Positions 1-8,620 are shown, counted from the stretch's first letter. The stretch is DNA of 64,000 nt from Pelomonas sp. Root1444 (GCF_001426885.1 NZ_LMFP01000003.1:813306-877305); one strand, 5' to 3'. Numbers and translations are program-made. The notes: generated by a model not told the origin, from the letters alone.

Positions 1-1
1 C

Positions 2-382
2 CTGCTGATGGCGGCGATCTTCGAGCGCCGCCCGCAGCTGGAGCTGGTGATCGCCACCCACGGCGAAGAAGCGATGCACAAGGCGGCGGGGCTCAAGCCT
101 TCGCTGCTGCTGCTGGACCTCAGCCTGCCCGATTGCCATGGCAGCGAGCTGCTCGGCCGGTTGCGCGCGGTGGCTGGCTGTGAGCGGGCGCCTGCCATCG
201 CGGTCACGGCTCATGCGGATTTCGACATCACCGGCACGGGCTTCTGCGAACTCTGGCCCAAGCCGCTGAACCTGGGGCATGTGCTGCGGCGGCTGGACTC
301 GCTGACGGGCGTGACGCCCGCACAGCCACCAGCGCCGGAGCCCTCTGCGCCGATGTCCCGCATGTGGGCGCTGGCGCGCTGA
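2..382 (+). CDS. Receiver-domain protein, C-terminal part (start outside window)
   Basis: The reading frame is open to the left edge, so the N-terminus is missing. The visible 126 residues are the larger part of a response-regulator receiver (CheY-like) domain: a hydrophobic strand ending in the phosphoacceptor aspartate (LLLLDLSLPD), the conserved threonine strand (AIAVTA) and the lysine-proline of strand 5 (WPKPLN). A Pro/Ala-rich tail of about 20 residues follows and there is no output domain, so this is either a single-domain regulator or the receiver end of a hybrid histidine kinase. The Asp-Thr-Lys set is intact and phosphotransfer should be possible. The partner kinase is not visible. 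Certain as a receiver domain; the full architecture is unknown. Confidence 0.85.
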   Translation: MLMAAIFERRPQLELVIATHGEEAMHKAAGLKPSLLLLDLSLPDCHGSELLGRLRAVAGCERAPAIAVTAHADFDITGTGFCELWPKPLNLGHVLRRLDSLTGVTPAQPPAPEPSAPMSRMWALAR

Positions 383-469
383 GGCCGTCTGCCCGGCACC
401 TGCCTTGCCCCGGGATGATGGCCCGCCCGCAAGTGGCGGGTGCAATGGCAACCACTCAAGGAGTTAGGC

Positions 470-844
470 ATGAGAAAGATCTTTTCCCAAGCGGCCGGCG
501 CGGCCGCAGTCCTCGCCGCCGCAGCCGCGAGCCTGGCCTATGCGCAGGGCACCGGCGGCGCCGCTGGCGGCTCGGCCAGTTCCCCTGGCAACACGCCGTC
601 GCAGACGCAGACCCGGCCGATCGACCAGACTTCAAGCACCAGCAGCGGCATGAACAGCGGCAGCACCGCGACCACCACGGCGCCCGGCAGCATGGACAGC
701 GGCAGCAACGCGACCACCCCGACGAGCGGCAGCAACAGCAGCTACAACGGCAATAGCAGCAGCAGCGGCACGTCCGGCACCACCACCACCAGCAGCGACT
801 GGAACGCCGACGGCACACGGGCGGCGCGCGCCGATCGCAACTGA
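470..844 (+). CDS. Small secreted Ser/Thr/Gly/Asn-rich protein
   Basis: A 124-residue protein with a clear Sec signal peptide: MRK, then an Ala-rich hydrophobic core, ending near SLAYAQG. The mature part is low complexity, made almost only of Ser, Thr, Gly, Asn, Gln and Ala with NSGS/TATT-like runs, and ends in a short charged tail. The ATG at 470 is preferred over the in-frame GTG at 440 because an AAGGAG ribosome site lies seven bases upstream and the signal peptide begins there. No known domain is visible. Such proteins are usually annotated as hypothetical exported proteins; an envelope role is only a guess. Confidence 0.75.
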   Translation: MRKIFSQAAGAAAVLAAAAASLAYAQGTGGAAGGSASSPGNTPSQTQTRPIDQTSSTSSGMNSGSTATTTAPGSMDSGSNATTPTSGSNSSYNGNSSSSGTSGTTTTSSDWNADGTRAARADRN

Positions 845-902
845 AGCCCCTGAAGACAGACGCCGGCGCCGCGGGATGCGGCCGCCTGGCGTCATTGCAG
901 CT

Positions 903-2039
903 TCACGCGGCGCCGCGGATGACCCGGTGCACGAGGTGCAGCTTGCGCACCGCCGGCACCGACAGCACGAACGGGTAGAAGTCCGCCACACCCATGCTGC
1001 GCGACAGCTCGTTGAGCACGCCCGTCAGCTCCATCCAGCTGTTGATCAGCGCCAGAAAGCCCTGGACGTCCGGGTCGTCGCCGCCGGCGATGACATCCGG
1101 CCCGAAGCGCTCGTAGCTCAGCTCCACGCGCTCGCCGTCCAGCCCGAAGCTGCGCGCCGTGTCCAGCGTGTCGGCCAGGTGCAGGTAGTGCGCCCAGGTC
1201 TCGGCCCAGTCCTCCCAGGGATGGGCGCTGGCGTAGGCGCTGACGAAGCGCTGGCCCCAGTCGGCCGGCGCGCCCTCGGCGTAATGGCGCTGCAGCGCGG
1301 CGGCGTAATCCTGGCGCTCGTCGCCGAACAGGCTGCGGAAGTGCTCCAGCCACGGTGACGGCTCGACCAGCAGCTGCCAGTAGTAATGCCCGGTCTCGTG
1401 GCGCAGGTGGCCCAGCAGCGTGCGGTAGGGCTCGCGGAGCTGGCCGCGGCGCGTCTCGCGGCGGGCGTCGTCGGCCTCCGAAGCGTCCAGCGTGATGATG
1501 CCGTCGGCGTGGCCGGTGATGACCGCCGGGCCGTCGGGCGGGCTCAGCAGCAGGTCAAAGGCCAGGCCGTGCGCCGCATCCTCGCTGCGCGACTTGACCG
1601 GCAGCCCCAGCCCGATCAACGAGGACACGAGGCGGCGCTTGGCCTCCTCGATGCGGCACCACCACACGCCGGCGTCGGGCTGGGACAGGTCGGGCACCGT
1701 GCGGGTGAGCCGGCAGCAGCGGCACAGCGTGAAGCCGGCGGCCACCTCCTCGGCGTCCAGCAGCCAGTTGCAGGCGGCCGCGCTGTCCAGGTTGGCGCAG
1801 CGGGCGTAGCGCGGCGCGCGGCGCACCGGTACGCCGGCCTCGCGCCAGGCGCCCTTGCCCGCGCGCGCCGGGGCGGCCTCCAGCGCCAGCAGGCTGCCGC
1901 GCGTGGCCGCGTAACCCAGCGGCCGCTGGCAGGCCAGGCACTGGCTGTTGCGAAAGAAGATGGGCCGGCCGCAAGCGCAGCTGAAGGCACGCGGCGTCTT
2001 GGGCAGCGGGACGGCGCGCAGGGCGGCGACGGGGACCAT
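903..2039 (-). CDS. Zinc-ribbon putative metallopeptidase
   Basis: A 378-residue cytoplasmic protein. The N-terminal 100 residues hold Cys pairs of zinc-ribbon type (CACG, CLAC, CRCC), followed by a larger domain with the gluzincin-like motif HETGHYYW near the middle and conserved downstream segments (WAETWAHYLH). This matches the family annotated as putative zinc-binding (metallo)peptidase, and the HExxH motif is intact. Substrate and role are not known. The start codon overlaps the stop of the upstream PAP2 gene (TGATG), so the two are translationally coupled in an operon that also holds the glycosyltransferase. No signal peptide is seen. Confidence 0.8.
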   Translation of the reverse strand: MVPVAALRAVPLPKTPRAFSCACGRPIFFRNSQCLACQRPLGYAATRGSLLALEAAPARAGKGAWREAGVPVRRAPRYARCANLDSAAACNWLLDAEEVAAGFTLCRCCRLTRTVPDLSQPDAGVWWCRIEEAKRRLVSSLIGLGLPVKSRSEDAAHGLAFDLLLSPPDGPAVITGHADGIITLDASEADDARRETRRGQLREPYRTLLGHLRHETGHYYWQLLVEPSPWLEHFRSLFGDERQDYAAALQRHYAEGAPADWGQRFVSAYASAHPWEDWAETWAHYLHLADTLDTARSFGLDGERVELSYERFGPDVIAGGDDPDVQGFLALINSWMELTGVLNELSRSMGVADFYPFVLSVPAVRKLHLVHRVIRGAA

Positions 2040-2572
2040 CAATGCACCAGCCGCACAAGGCTGGCGGTGGCCGTGCCGAGCAGCGCGCCGAACAGCACGT
2101 CGCTCGGGAAGTGCAGCCCCAGCACCACGCGTGACAACCCCACCAGCGCCGCGAAGCCCCACAGCAGCGGCGCCAGCGCCGGATGGAAGCTCGCCAGCAG
2201 CATCGCGAAAGCGAAGACATGCAGCGTGTGGCCGCTGGGGAAGCTGAAGGCATCGGGCACCTTCAGGCAGGCCCGGATGTCGTGGCAGCGCTCGAACGGC
2301 CGCTGGCGCCGCGTGCTGCGCTTGAGCGTGTAGTACACGGCCAGGTTGACGGCGCCGAGCAGCAGCATCAGTCCGGCCTCCCGGCCGCCGCCCTCGCTGA
2401 GCCAGGGCAGCAGCACGATGAGGGCCACCCACAGCGGACCGTCGGCCAGCCGGCTGCACAGGGCCAACAGGTGCAGCAACAGGGGCCGGGCGGCCGCGCG
2501 GTGCAGCGCCTGGGCGCCGCGCAGGTCCAGCTCGGCGCCGCGCAGCCGGCCGCTGTCAAGCCATGGCGGCAT
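2039..2572 (-). CDS. PAP2-family membrane phosphatase
   Basis: A 177-residue integral membrane protein with the three phosphatidic-acid-phosphatase type 2 signatures in order: KRSTRRQRP (K-x6-RP), SFPSGH and SRVVLGLHFPSD (SR-x5-H-x3-D). All catalytic residues are present, and the motifs are separated by hydrophobic helices. It should dephosphorylate a lipid phosphate or pyrophosphate in the membrane. It follows the glycosyltransferase gene with an overlap of about 17 nt and overlaps the metallopeptidase start by 1 nt, which points to a common transcript and perhaps a shared glycolipid pathway. The ATG at 2572 is chosen; an upstream in-frame ATG at 2602 lies deeper inside the neighbouring gene. 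Confidence 0.88.
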   Translation of the reverse strand: MPPWLDSGRLRGAELDLRGAQALHRAAARPLLLHLLALCSRLADGPLWVALIVLLPWLSEGGGREAGLMLLLGAVNLAVYYTLKRSTRRQRPFERCHDIRACLKVPDAFSFPSGHTLHVFAFAMLLASFHPALAPLLWGFAALVGLSRVVLGLHFPSDVLFGALLGTATASLVRLVH

Positions 2573-3728
2573 AGCCCGGCACCGGCTGGCCGGCGGCGGC
2601 AAGCTGCTGCAATTCCTGCTCGAAGCGGTGCAGCACGCTGGTCCAGTCGGCCTGCGTGGCAGTCAGCCGCGCCTCCAGCCGCAGCAGCCCGTCAGGCTCG
2701 GAGGCATCGAGCGCGCGCGTCGCGGCGTCCAGGAACGCGTCGGCCGCCTCCAGGCCATCGCAGGCCGGCGCGAGGCAGCCGCTGATGCCGTCGCGCACAT
2801 GCTGGCCAGGCGCCGCGGTGTCGAAGGCCGCCACGGCCAGGCCGCTGGCCAGCGCCTCCAGCACCACGTTGCCGAAGGTGTCGGTCAGGCTGGGGAACAG
2901 GAACACGTCGGCGCTGGCGTAGTGCCGGGCCAGCGCGGTGCCGGTCTGCATGCCGACGAACCTGGCGCGCGGGTGGGCGCGCTGCAGCTTGGCGCGCATC
3001 GGCCCGTCGCCGACGACCACCATGCGCAGGCCCGGCCGGCGCGCGCTCAGGCGCTCGAAGGTCTGCAAGGCCAGGCCGGCATTCTTCTCCGCCGCCAGGC
3101 GCCCGACATAGAGCAGCACGCGGCTGTCGCTGCCGGCGCGCCAGTCTTGGCGCAGCGCCGGGTCGCGCCGCTTCGGCGTGAACAACTTCGGGTCGACGCC
3201 GCGGCCCAGCACCTGCAGGCGCTCGAAGCCATGGGCCGCCAGCTGGCGCGCCAGCTCGCGCGTCGGCACGAAGCTGGTGGCCGCCATCGCATGCAGGCGC
3301 TTCAGGTAGCCCAGCACGACGGGCTCCAGCCAGCCCAGGCCGTAATGGCTGCAATAGGCATGGAAGTTGGTGCGGAAGTCGGCGCTGGCCGGCAGGCCCT
3401 CGGCCTGCGCGGCGCGCAGCGCGGCCCAGCCCAACGGGCCGGGAGTCGTGACGTGCACGATGTCGGGCAGGCCGCCGGTCTCGCGCCACAGCTCGCGCAG
3501 CGCGGCCGGCGTCGCCCACCCATAGCGCAGTTCGGGATACATCGGGATGGGGCCGCCGCCGCAGCGCCATTCCTCGGCGTTGCGGCAAGGCGCATCCTCG
3601 GGCCGGCGCGGCCGGATCAGCTGCACCGCATGGCCGGCAGCGCGCAGGTGGCGCACGGCGCGCTCGGCGGTGAGCGCCACGCCATTGATCTCAGGCGGGA
3701 AGGTCTCGGTGACGTAGGCGATGCGCAC
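2556..3728 (-). CDS. GT4-family glycosyltransferase
   Basis: A 390-residue GT-B fold glycosyltransferase. The N-terminus reads RIAYVTETFPPEINGV, typical of GT4 enzymes related to mannosyltransferases. The C-terminal donor site has LLYVGRLAAEKN, VVVGDGP and the EX7E-like segment around SLTDTFGNVVLEALASG. GDP-mannose or UDP-sugar transfer to a lipid acceptor is the usual activity; the donor cannot be read from sequence alone. The start is a GTG at 3728 with an AGGA about ten bases upstream; longer in-frame extensions run into the divergent promoter region. It heads a minus-strand operon with the PAP2 phosphatase and the metallopeptidase. Confidence 0.88.
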   Translation of the reverse strand: MRIAYVTETFPPEINGVALTAERAVRHLRAAGHAVQLIRPRRPEDAPCRNAEEWRCGGGPIPMYPELRYGWATPAALRELWRETGGLPDIVHVTTPGPLGWAALRAAQAEGLPASADFRTNFHAYCSHYGLGWLEPVVLGYLKRLHAMAATSFVPTRELARQLAAHGFERLQVLGRGVDPKLFTPKRRDPALRQDWRAGSDSRVLLYVGRLAAEKNAGLALQTFERLSARRPGLRMVVVGDGPMRAKLQRAHPRARFVGMQTGTALARHYASADVFLFPSLTDTFGNVVLEALASGLAVAAFDTAAPGQHVRDGISGCLAPACDGLEAADAFLDAATRALDASEPDGLLRLEARLTATQADWTSVLHRFEQELQQLAAAGQPVPGYAAMA

Positions 3729-3929
3729 GGGCGGTGTCCTGGGGCTGGCGAATGACCCCGCTGCATGGCAAGCGCAATGCCCGCGGCAGCGATTTCGCGG
3801 TGGGCATGCGGATTGCCGTTTGTTACCTCCCTCCCACCGCCTGCCCATCTCCAGCCCGCCAATGACGAACCCGAGCGCCCGCCCTGCCCCCTTGAGAGTC
3901 TTCTTGCAGCGCGGCGGCCGGTCGTCGTG

Positions 3930-4580
3930 ATGCTGTTCGCTTCCGGGCCATTGCGTTGGCGCCGCCATCCGGCGCAGGCAGGCGACATCTGGCCGGCCAC
4001 GCAGCCACCGCCGCCCGGCCGGGCCGCGGTGTTCATCGACAAGGACAGCCTGCTGGACGGCACGCCCGGCAGCATCGACGCGCAATTGCTGCACCTGAAG
4101 CCCGGCGTGGCCGAGGCGCTGGTGGCGCTGGACGGGCGCGGCTTCGCGCTGTCCGTCGTGACCAACGAAAGCGGGCTGGCGCGCGGCTGTTTCACACGGG
4201 CGCAGTTCGCACGGCTGCAGGCGGCGCTGGAGCAGGCGCTGCGCGCCGCGGCCGGCGTCGCGCTGCTGGACTTCCTCGTCTGCCCGCACGCGCCGGGAGC
4301 GGACGGCCGGCCGTCCTGCCTGTGCCGCATGCCCGCACCCGGGCTGCTGCTGCGCGCGGCGCGCCGCCACGGCATCGCGCTGGAGCGTTCATGGCTGGTG
4401 GGCGGCACGCTGGACCACGTCGAGGCCGGCCGCCGCGCCGGCTGCCGCACGCTATTGCTGGCAGGCAGCCGCAGCGCCGAAGCGCCGCGCCTGCTGCGCC
4501 AGCCCGACTTGGAATGCACTGGCTGGGCCGAGGCGGCCTGCTTGCTGCCGCTCAACGGCGCGCTGTCGCTGCCGCGCTGA
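3930..4580 (+). CDS. GmhB-like HAD phosphatase, altered motif IV
   Basis: A 216-residue HAD-superfamily protein. Motif I reads FIDKDSLLDG (the DxD pair is kept), motif II gives VVTNES, and a zinc-loop pattern CPH...SCLC resembles the Cys/His loop of D-glycero-D-manno-heptose-1,7-bisphosphate phosphatase (GmhB). Motif IV is unusual: the family VGD appears here as WLVGGTLDHVEAG, so the first acidic residue is a glycine. Either Asp in LDHVEAG compensates or activity is reduced. The gene is divergent from the glycosyltransferase and converges on topoisomerase IB with a 29-nt overlap. A sugar-phosphate substrate for envelope glycan synthesis is an inference. Confidence 0.75.
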   Translation: MLFASGPLRWRRHPAQAGDIWPATQPPPPGRAAVFIDKDSLLDGTPGSIDAQLLHLKPGVAEALVALDGRGFALSVVTNESGLARGCFTRAQFARLQAALEQALRAAAGVALLDFLVCPHAPGADGRPSCLCRMPAPGLLLRAARRHGIALERSWLVGGTLDHVEAGRRAGCRTLLLAGSRSAEAPRLLRQPDLECTGWAEAACLLPLNGALSLPR

Positions 4581-5628
4581 TCGCAGCGCTGCGCGAGCGC
4601 AGCAGCGCCATCAGCTGGCGCTCGGCCGCACTCAAGCCGGTGCGGGCGGCCGGCGCCGTCGCCCAGGGCAGGCCGCGCAACGCCGCGCGGGCCGCCTCGT
4701 CGCCCAGCGCCTCGCTCAGCGCCAGCACGCGCGGGTGGATGTAAGCCTTGCGGCAAACCGCGGCGGTGTTGCCCAGGCGCTGGGCGACCGCCCCCACCAC
4801 CTGGGCGGGCCGGCAGGGTTCGGCCCCTTCGGCGCAGGCCTGCAGCGTCAACTGCAGCGCCAGCACGCTGCCGTGCCAGGTGCGGAAGTCCTTGGCGGTC
4901 ACGCGCTCGCCGGCCGCCGCGGCCAGCCAGGCGTTGACGTCGGCCGAGCCGACCGCATGGCTCACGCCGTCCTCGTCGAGGTAGCGGAACAGCTCCTGCC
5001 CCGGCAGCTCGCGGCAGCGCCGCACGATGCGGGCGACGCGCCGGTCGGCCAGGCGCACGTGGTGGCGCACACCGCTCTTGCCGACGAAGGACAGCTCGAT
5101 GGCGTCGCCCTTCACGCCGGCATGGCGGTTGCGCAGCGTCGACAGGCCATAGGAACCGTTCTCGCGCGCATAGGCCTCGTTGCCGATGCGCAGCCAGGTC
5201 GTGTCCAGCAGGCGCACCAACGCGGCCAGCACGCGCTCGCGCGTCGGCTCGTCGGGGCCGGCCAACGCCTGCTGCACGCGCCGGCGCAGCCGTGGCAGCA
5301 CCGTGCCGAAGCGGCGCAGGCCGTCGAACTTGGTCTGGCCGCGGCCGGCTTGCCAGTCGGCGTGATAGCGGTACTGCTTGCGCCCGCGCGCGTCGCGCCC
5401 GGTGGCCTGCAGGTGGCTGTCGGCATGCGGGCTGATCCACACGTCGACCCAGGCCGGCGGGATGGCCAGCTGGCGGATGCGCGCCAGCGTCGCTTCATCC
5501 TTGACGCGGCGGCCGCGGGCGTCGACATAGTCGAAGCCGCCTGCCTTGCCCGGCCGCCGCGTGAGGCCGGGTTGCGCATCGTTGACCCAGCGCAGGCCGG
5601 CCTGGCGGGCAGTGGTGGTCGAGGCCAT
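4552..5628 (-). CDS. DNA topoisomerase IB
   Basis: A 358-residue poxvirus/eukaryote-type topoisomerase IB of the bacterial short form. It shows the N-terminal segment LRWVNDAQPGLTR, the region IPPAWVDVWISP, a catalytic-domain segment with KDFRTWHGS (histidine of the active site) and the nucleophilic tyrosine in GNTAAVCRKAYIHP. Such enzymes relax supercoils through a 3'-phosphotyrosine intermediate and occur sporadically in Proteobacteria as accessory topoisomerases. The start ATG at 5628 (MAST) is preferred over the upstream M at 5733, whose extra residues are Arg-rich and unlike the family. The 3' end overlaps the convergent HAD gene by 29 nt. Confidence 0.92.
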   Translation of the reverse strand: MASTTTARQAGLRWVNDAQPGLTRRPGKAGGFDYVDARGRRVKDEATLARIRQLAIPPAWVDVWISPHADSHLQATGRDARGRKQYRYHADWQAGRGQTKFDGLRRFGTVLPRLRRRVQQALAGPDEPTRERVLAALVRLLDTTWLRIGNEAYARENGSYGLSTLRNRHAGVKGDAIELSFVGKSGVRHHVRLADRRVARIVRRCRELPGQELFRYLDEDGVSHAVGSADVNAWLAAAAGERVTAKDFRTWHGSVLALQLTLQACAEGAEPCRPAQVVGAVAQRLGNTAAVCRKAYIHPRVLALSEALGDEAARAALRGLPWATAPAARTGLSAAERQLMALLRSRSAAISAAATARR

Positions 5629-5696
5629 GGGCGGCCGAAGCAAACGGCAGGCCAGGCCCTTGCGGCGTCGGGCATGCCGATTGCCTTGGCGTGCGG

Positions 5697-6935
5697 ATGC
5701 AGCCTCAACCCGACCTCGCCGCGCCACCGGCACGCCTTCATCCCATCCAGGCCGCGGCCGGTCCGCACCTGCTCGATGTCTCGATGTTCTGGGGCGCCAC
5801 GGGCGGCGTGCGCCGGGTGCTGACCGCCAAGCACGAGCGGCTCAAGGCACTGGGCTGGCGGCACACCATCATCGCGCCCGGCGCACAGGGCAGCGGCCAG
5901 CTGGACTGTGGCGGCATCCCTCTGCCGCGCAGCGGCGGCTACCGCGTGGTGCTGAGCCGGGCCCGTGCGCGGCGCCAGATGGAGTTCCTCGCCCCCGACG
6001 TGATCGAGTCCGCGGACCCCTACACGCTGGCCTGGGCGTCGCTCGCCGCCGCCGAGTCGCTGCAGGTGCCGGCGGTGGCCTTCTGCCACAGCAACCTGCC
6101 GGCGCTGGCGGCGCGGCTGGTCGGCGGCCCGCGCGGCACGGCCACGCGGCGCGGCTTCGAGGCCGAGCGCTGGGCGCGGCGCTACCTGGTCGGGCTGTAC
6201 CGGCATTTCGACCTGGTGCTGGCACCCAGCCGCGGCCTGGCCGACAAGCTCAAGGCCTGGGGCGTGCCGCGCGTGATGGTGCAGCCGCTGGGCGTGGACT
6301 GCTCGGTGTTCACGCCGCGTGCGCACGACGAGGCCTGGCGCGCCGGCTTCTGCCGCGAGCACGGCCTGTCGCCGTCGACGCGGCTGCTGGTCTACACCGG
6401 GCGCTTCGCGGCCGAGAAGAACCTGCAGCTGCTCGCCAACGCGGTGCGGCGGCTGGGCCCCGGCCACATGCTGGTGGCGGTGGGCAGCGGCCCCTTGCCG
6501 CCGGTCGGCCCGCAGGTGCTGGTGCTGCCGCCCGAGCATGACGCCAGCCGCCTGGCCCGCCTGGTGGCCAGCGCCGACGCCTATGTGCACGCCGGCGACC
6601 AGGAGACCTTCGGCCTGGGTGTGCTGGAAGCGATGGCCTGCGGCACGCCGGTGGTCGTCGCCGCGGCCGGCGGCCTGGCGGAGTTGGCCGAAGGCGCGGG
6701 CCTGTTGGTCGACCAGCCGCGCTCGCACCGCTGGGCCGAGGCCATGCGTGCCAGCCTGGCCGGCAACAACGCGGCGCAGCGCCGCGCCGCGCTCGCGCGA
6801 GCCCAGGCGCAGGACTGGCCGCTCGTCATGACCCAGCTGACCCAGCGCTACACGGCCCTGCTGGGCCGCTCCGCCGCGCCGGCCCTGATGCCTGCGGGCG
6901 GCCTGGCGCTGCCGCAGCTGGCACGCCACCGTTGA
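5697..6935 (+). CDS. GT4-family glycosyltransferase
   Basis: A 412-residue GT-B glycosyltransferase with an N-terminal acceptor domain (HLLDVSMFWGATGGVRRVL) and a C-terminal nucleotide-sugar domain containing LLVYTGRFAAEKN and the segment QETFGLGVLEAMACGTPVV, which carries the E-x7-E motif. It is a second enzyme of the same fold as the one at 2556-3728, but clearly different in sequence. A GTG lies six bases upstream of the chosen ATG and could equally be used; neither has a strong ribosome site. The stop overlaps the TTG start of the deacetylase gene by 4 nt, implying coupled translation. Donor and acceptor sugars are unknown. Confidence 0.87.
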   Translation: MQPQPDLAAPPARLHPIQAAAGPHLLDVSMFWGATGGVRRVLTAKHERLKALGWRHTIIAPGAQGSGQLDCGGIPLPRSGGYRVVLSRARARRQMEFLAPDVIESADPYTLAWASLAAAESLQVPAVAFCHSNLPALAARLVGGPRGTATRRGFEAERWARRYLVGLYRHFDLVLAPSRGLADKLKAWGVPRVMVQPLGVDCSVFTPRAHDEAWRAGFCREHGLSPSTRLLVYTGRFAAEKNLQLLANAVRRLGPGHMLVAVGSGPLPPVGPQVLVLPPEHDASRLARLVASADAYVHAGDQETFGLGVLEAMACGTPVVVAAAGGLAELAEGAGLLVDQPRSHRWAEAMRASLAGNNAAQRRAALARAQAQDWPLVMTQLTQRYTALLGRSAAPALMPAGGLALPQLARHR

Positions 6936-7774
6936 CCCCGAGCAGCTTCAGCGGGGGGCTGGCGCGCACGCCCGGCATGGCCACGCCGCGCCCGGTCACG
7001 GGCGGCAAGGCGTGCAGCACGCGCGACCTCTGCGTGGTGCTGCACGACGTGGCCCCATCGCGCTGGGAGGGCTGCCAGCGCGTGCTTGGCCATGTGCGCC
7101 GCTGTGCCGATGCCGCCGGCATCGAGCTGCCATTGACGCTGCTGGTGGTGCCGCACATGCACGGCGACACCGCCCTGCCGGCGCGCTACCTGCGCTGGCT
7201 GCACCGCATGGCGGGCGCGGGCCATGAACTGTGCCTGCACGGCCTGACCCACCGCGACGAGGGCCCGCCGGCGCGCGGGCTGCGCGAGCACCTGCTGCGC
7301 CGGCACTACACCGCCGGTGAGGGTGAGTTCGCGGCGCTGACGCGGGAGCAGGCGCTGGCAAAGCTGCGCGAGGGCCGCGCCTGGGCCAAGGCGCTGGGCC
7401 TGAGCATGGACGGCTTCGTCGCGCCGGCCTGGTTGATGAGCCCGGCCAGCCTGAAGGCGGTGGGCAAGGCCGGCTTCCGGCACACCTGCACGTTGACCGA
7501 GGTGATCGCGCTGCCGCAGCGGCAGGCGCTGAAGGCACCCAGCCTCGTCTTCAGCACCCGCGCGGCGTGGCGGCGGCAGCTTTCGAGAGCCTGGAACACC
7601 TACCTGGCCCATCAGGCCCGCGACACCCGGCTGCTGCGGCTGGAGCTGCACCCCGGCGATGCCGACCACCCCGACATCCTGCGCTGCTGGACCGGCCTGC
7701 TGACCGAAGCGCTGCGCAGCCGCATGCCGCTGCGCCTGGGCGAAGCGGCAATGCTGGCGCGGCGGCTGGGCTGA
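6932..7774 (+). CDS. DUF2334-like polysaccharide deacetylase family protein
   Basis: A 280-residue protein of the NodB-like/DUF2334 type. Seen are the first metal motif LCVVLHDVAPSRW, a second His cluster (HELCLHGLTHRD, the HxxxH pair), a conserved APAWL segment and ELHPGD near the C-terminus. These enzymes remove acetyl groups from amino sugars in envelope or surface glycans. The TTG start at 6932 overlaps the preceding glycosyltransferase stop (TTGA), a coupling arrangement; an alternative ATG lies at 6977. Together with the two GT4 enzymes, the PAP2 phosphatase and the HAD phosphatase it suggests local synthesis of a glycolipid or polysaccharide. Confidence 0.8.
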   Translation: MTPSSFSGGLARTPGMATPRPVTGGKACSTRDLCVVLHDVAPSRWEGCQRVLGHVRRCADAAGIELPLTLLVVPHMHGDTALPARYLRWLHRMAGAGHELCLHGLTHRDEGPPARGLREHLLRRHYTAGEGEFAALTREQALAKLREGRAWAKALGLSMDGFVAPAWLMSPASLKAVGKAGFRHTCTLTEVIALPQRQALKAPSLVFSTRAAWRRQLSRAWNTYLAHQARDTRLLRLELHPGDADHPDILRCWTGLLTEALRSRMPLRLGEAAMLARRLG

Positions 7775-7789
7775 CGGCCAAAGGCAGGG

Positions 7790-8296
7790 CTAACGCGGCG
7801 GCTGGCCGACGGGGTCGCCGTCCTCGTCCTCGATCTCGCCGTGCTGCTGGATTTCGGCGCGCCAGCGGCGCAACAGCGCCCGCATCTCTTGCTCCAGCGC
7901 CGCCCAGGGCATGCCGGCGGGGTCGGCGTCGCGCAGCAAGGCCTGAAGCGCCTCGAAGTGCAGCCGCGCCATGCCTTCCAGCGTGCCGACCAGCAGCGCC
8001 CGGTGCGAGGCCTCGGCGCCGTCGATGCGGCGGGACAGCTCACGCAGCCGCTCGACATCGCCCATCGCCTCCGTGAGTGCCGGCCAGGCGGCATCACGTG
8101 AGCGCTTCAAGGCGGGATAGAGCAGCTGCTCCTCCAGCTTGCACAGCAGCTCCACGCCGAGCTGCAGGCGCTCGGGCCCGACGCGCGGGGCCGGGCGCCA
8201 GGTTTCGAAGCAGTCCTCCAGCGCCTGCTGCAAATCTTGCAGCAGGGCGAGCAACGGGCGCCGGGACGCCACCGGGGCGTCCAGCGTGCCCTGCAT
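7790..8296 (-). CDS. Hemerythrin-like helical protein (tentative)
   Basis: A 168-residue, almost wholly helical, soluble protein. The spacing of segments such as LLCKLEEQLLYPAL and EASHRALLVGTLEGMARLHFEAL recalls the HHE/hemerythrin four-helix bundle, but several iron-ligand histidines of true hemerythrins are not in place, so oxygen or metal binding is doubtful. The C-terminal tail is acidic (EIEDEDGDP). The ATG at 8296 overlaps the stop of the ElaB/DUF883-like gene (TGATG), so both are made from one message. Function unknown; a stress-related role is suggested only by the neighbours. Confidence 0.6.
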   Translation of the reverse strand: MQGTLDAPVASRRPLLALLQDLQQALEDCFETWRPAPRVGPERLQLGVELLCKLEEQLLYPALKRSRDAAWPALTEAMGDVERLRELSRRIDGAEASHRALLVGTLEGMARLHFEALQALLRDADPAGMPWAALEQEMRALLRRWRAEIQQHGEIEDEDGDPVGQPPR

Positions 8297-8553
8297 CAAC
8301 GCGAGCTGCGCGAGCTCAGCAGGCGCACCAGGCCGAAGACCAGTGCGCCAGCGGCAACGGCCACCAGCGCCGAGCGCACCGGCGCATCGTGCACGTAGCC
8401 CACCGCGCGGTCGGAGACGCGCGCGACCTGCGTGCGCATGCCGTCGACGCTGTCGGCCAGGCGGTCGATGCTGCGGCGCGCGGCGTTTTCCACCTTCTCC
8501 AGCGCGAGCTTGGAGGTGTCGGCGGCTTGGTTGTAGAGATCGGAGTGGCCCAT
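8296..8553 (-). CDS. ElaB/YqjD/DUF883-like membrane-anchored protein
   Basis: An 85-residue protein with an amphipathic, charged N-terminal helix (MGHSDLYNQAADTS onward) and one C-terminal transmembrane helix (APVRSALVAVAAGALVFGLV) followed by an Arg-rich end. This is the layout of the ElaB/YqjD/DUF883 group, whose members are stress-induced and bind ribosomes at the inner membrane in E. coli. The start at 8553 is set by a strong AAGGAAG ribosome site five bases upstream; the longer reading frame to 8595 lacks one. It is the first gene of a two-gene unit with the hemerythrin-like protein and lies just downstream of the NtrC-type regulator. Confidence 0.72.
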   Translation of the reverse strand: MGHSDLYNQAADTSKLALEKVENAARRSIDRLADSVDGMRTQVARVSDRAVGYVHDAPVRSALVAVAAGALVFGLVRLLSSRSSR

Positions 8554-8620
8554 GGTGCTTCCTTCAACGAGAGTGGTGATGGAAGCCCTGGGCAAGCGGC
8601 GCGCCCGCGCCGCTCCGATC

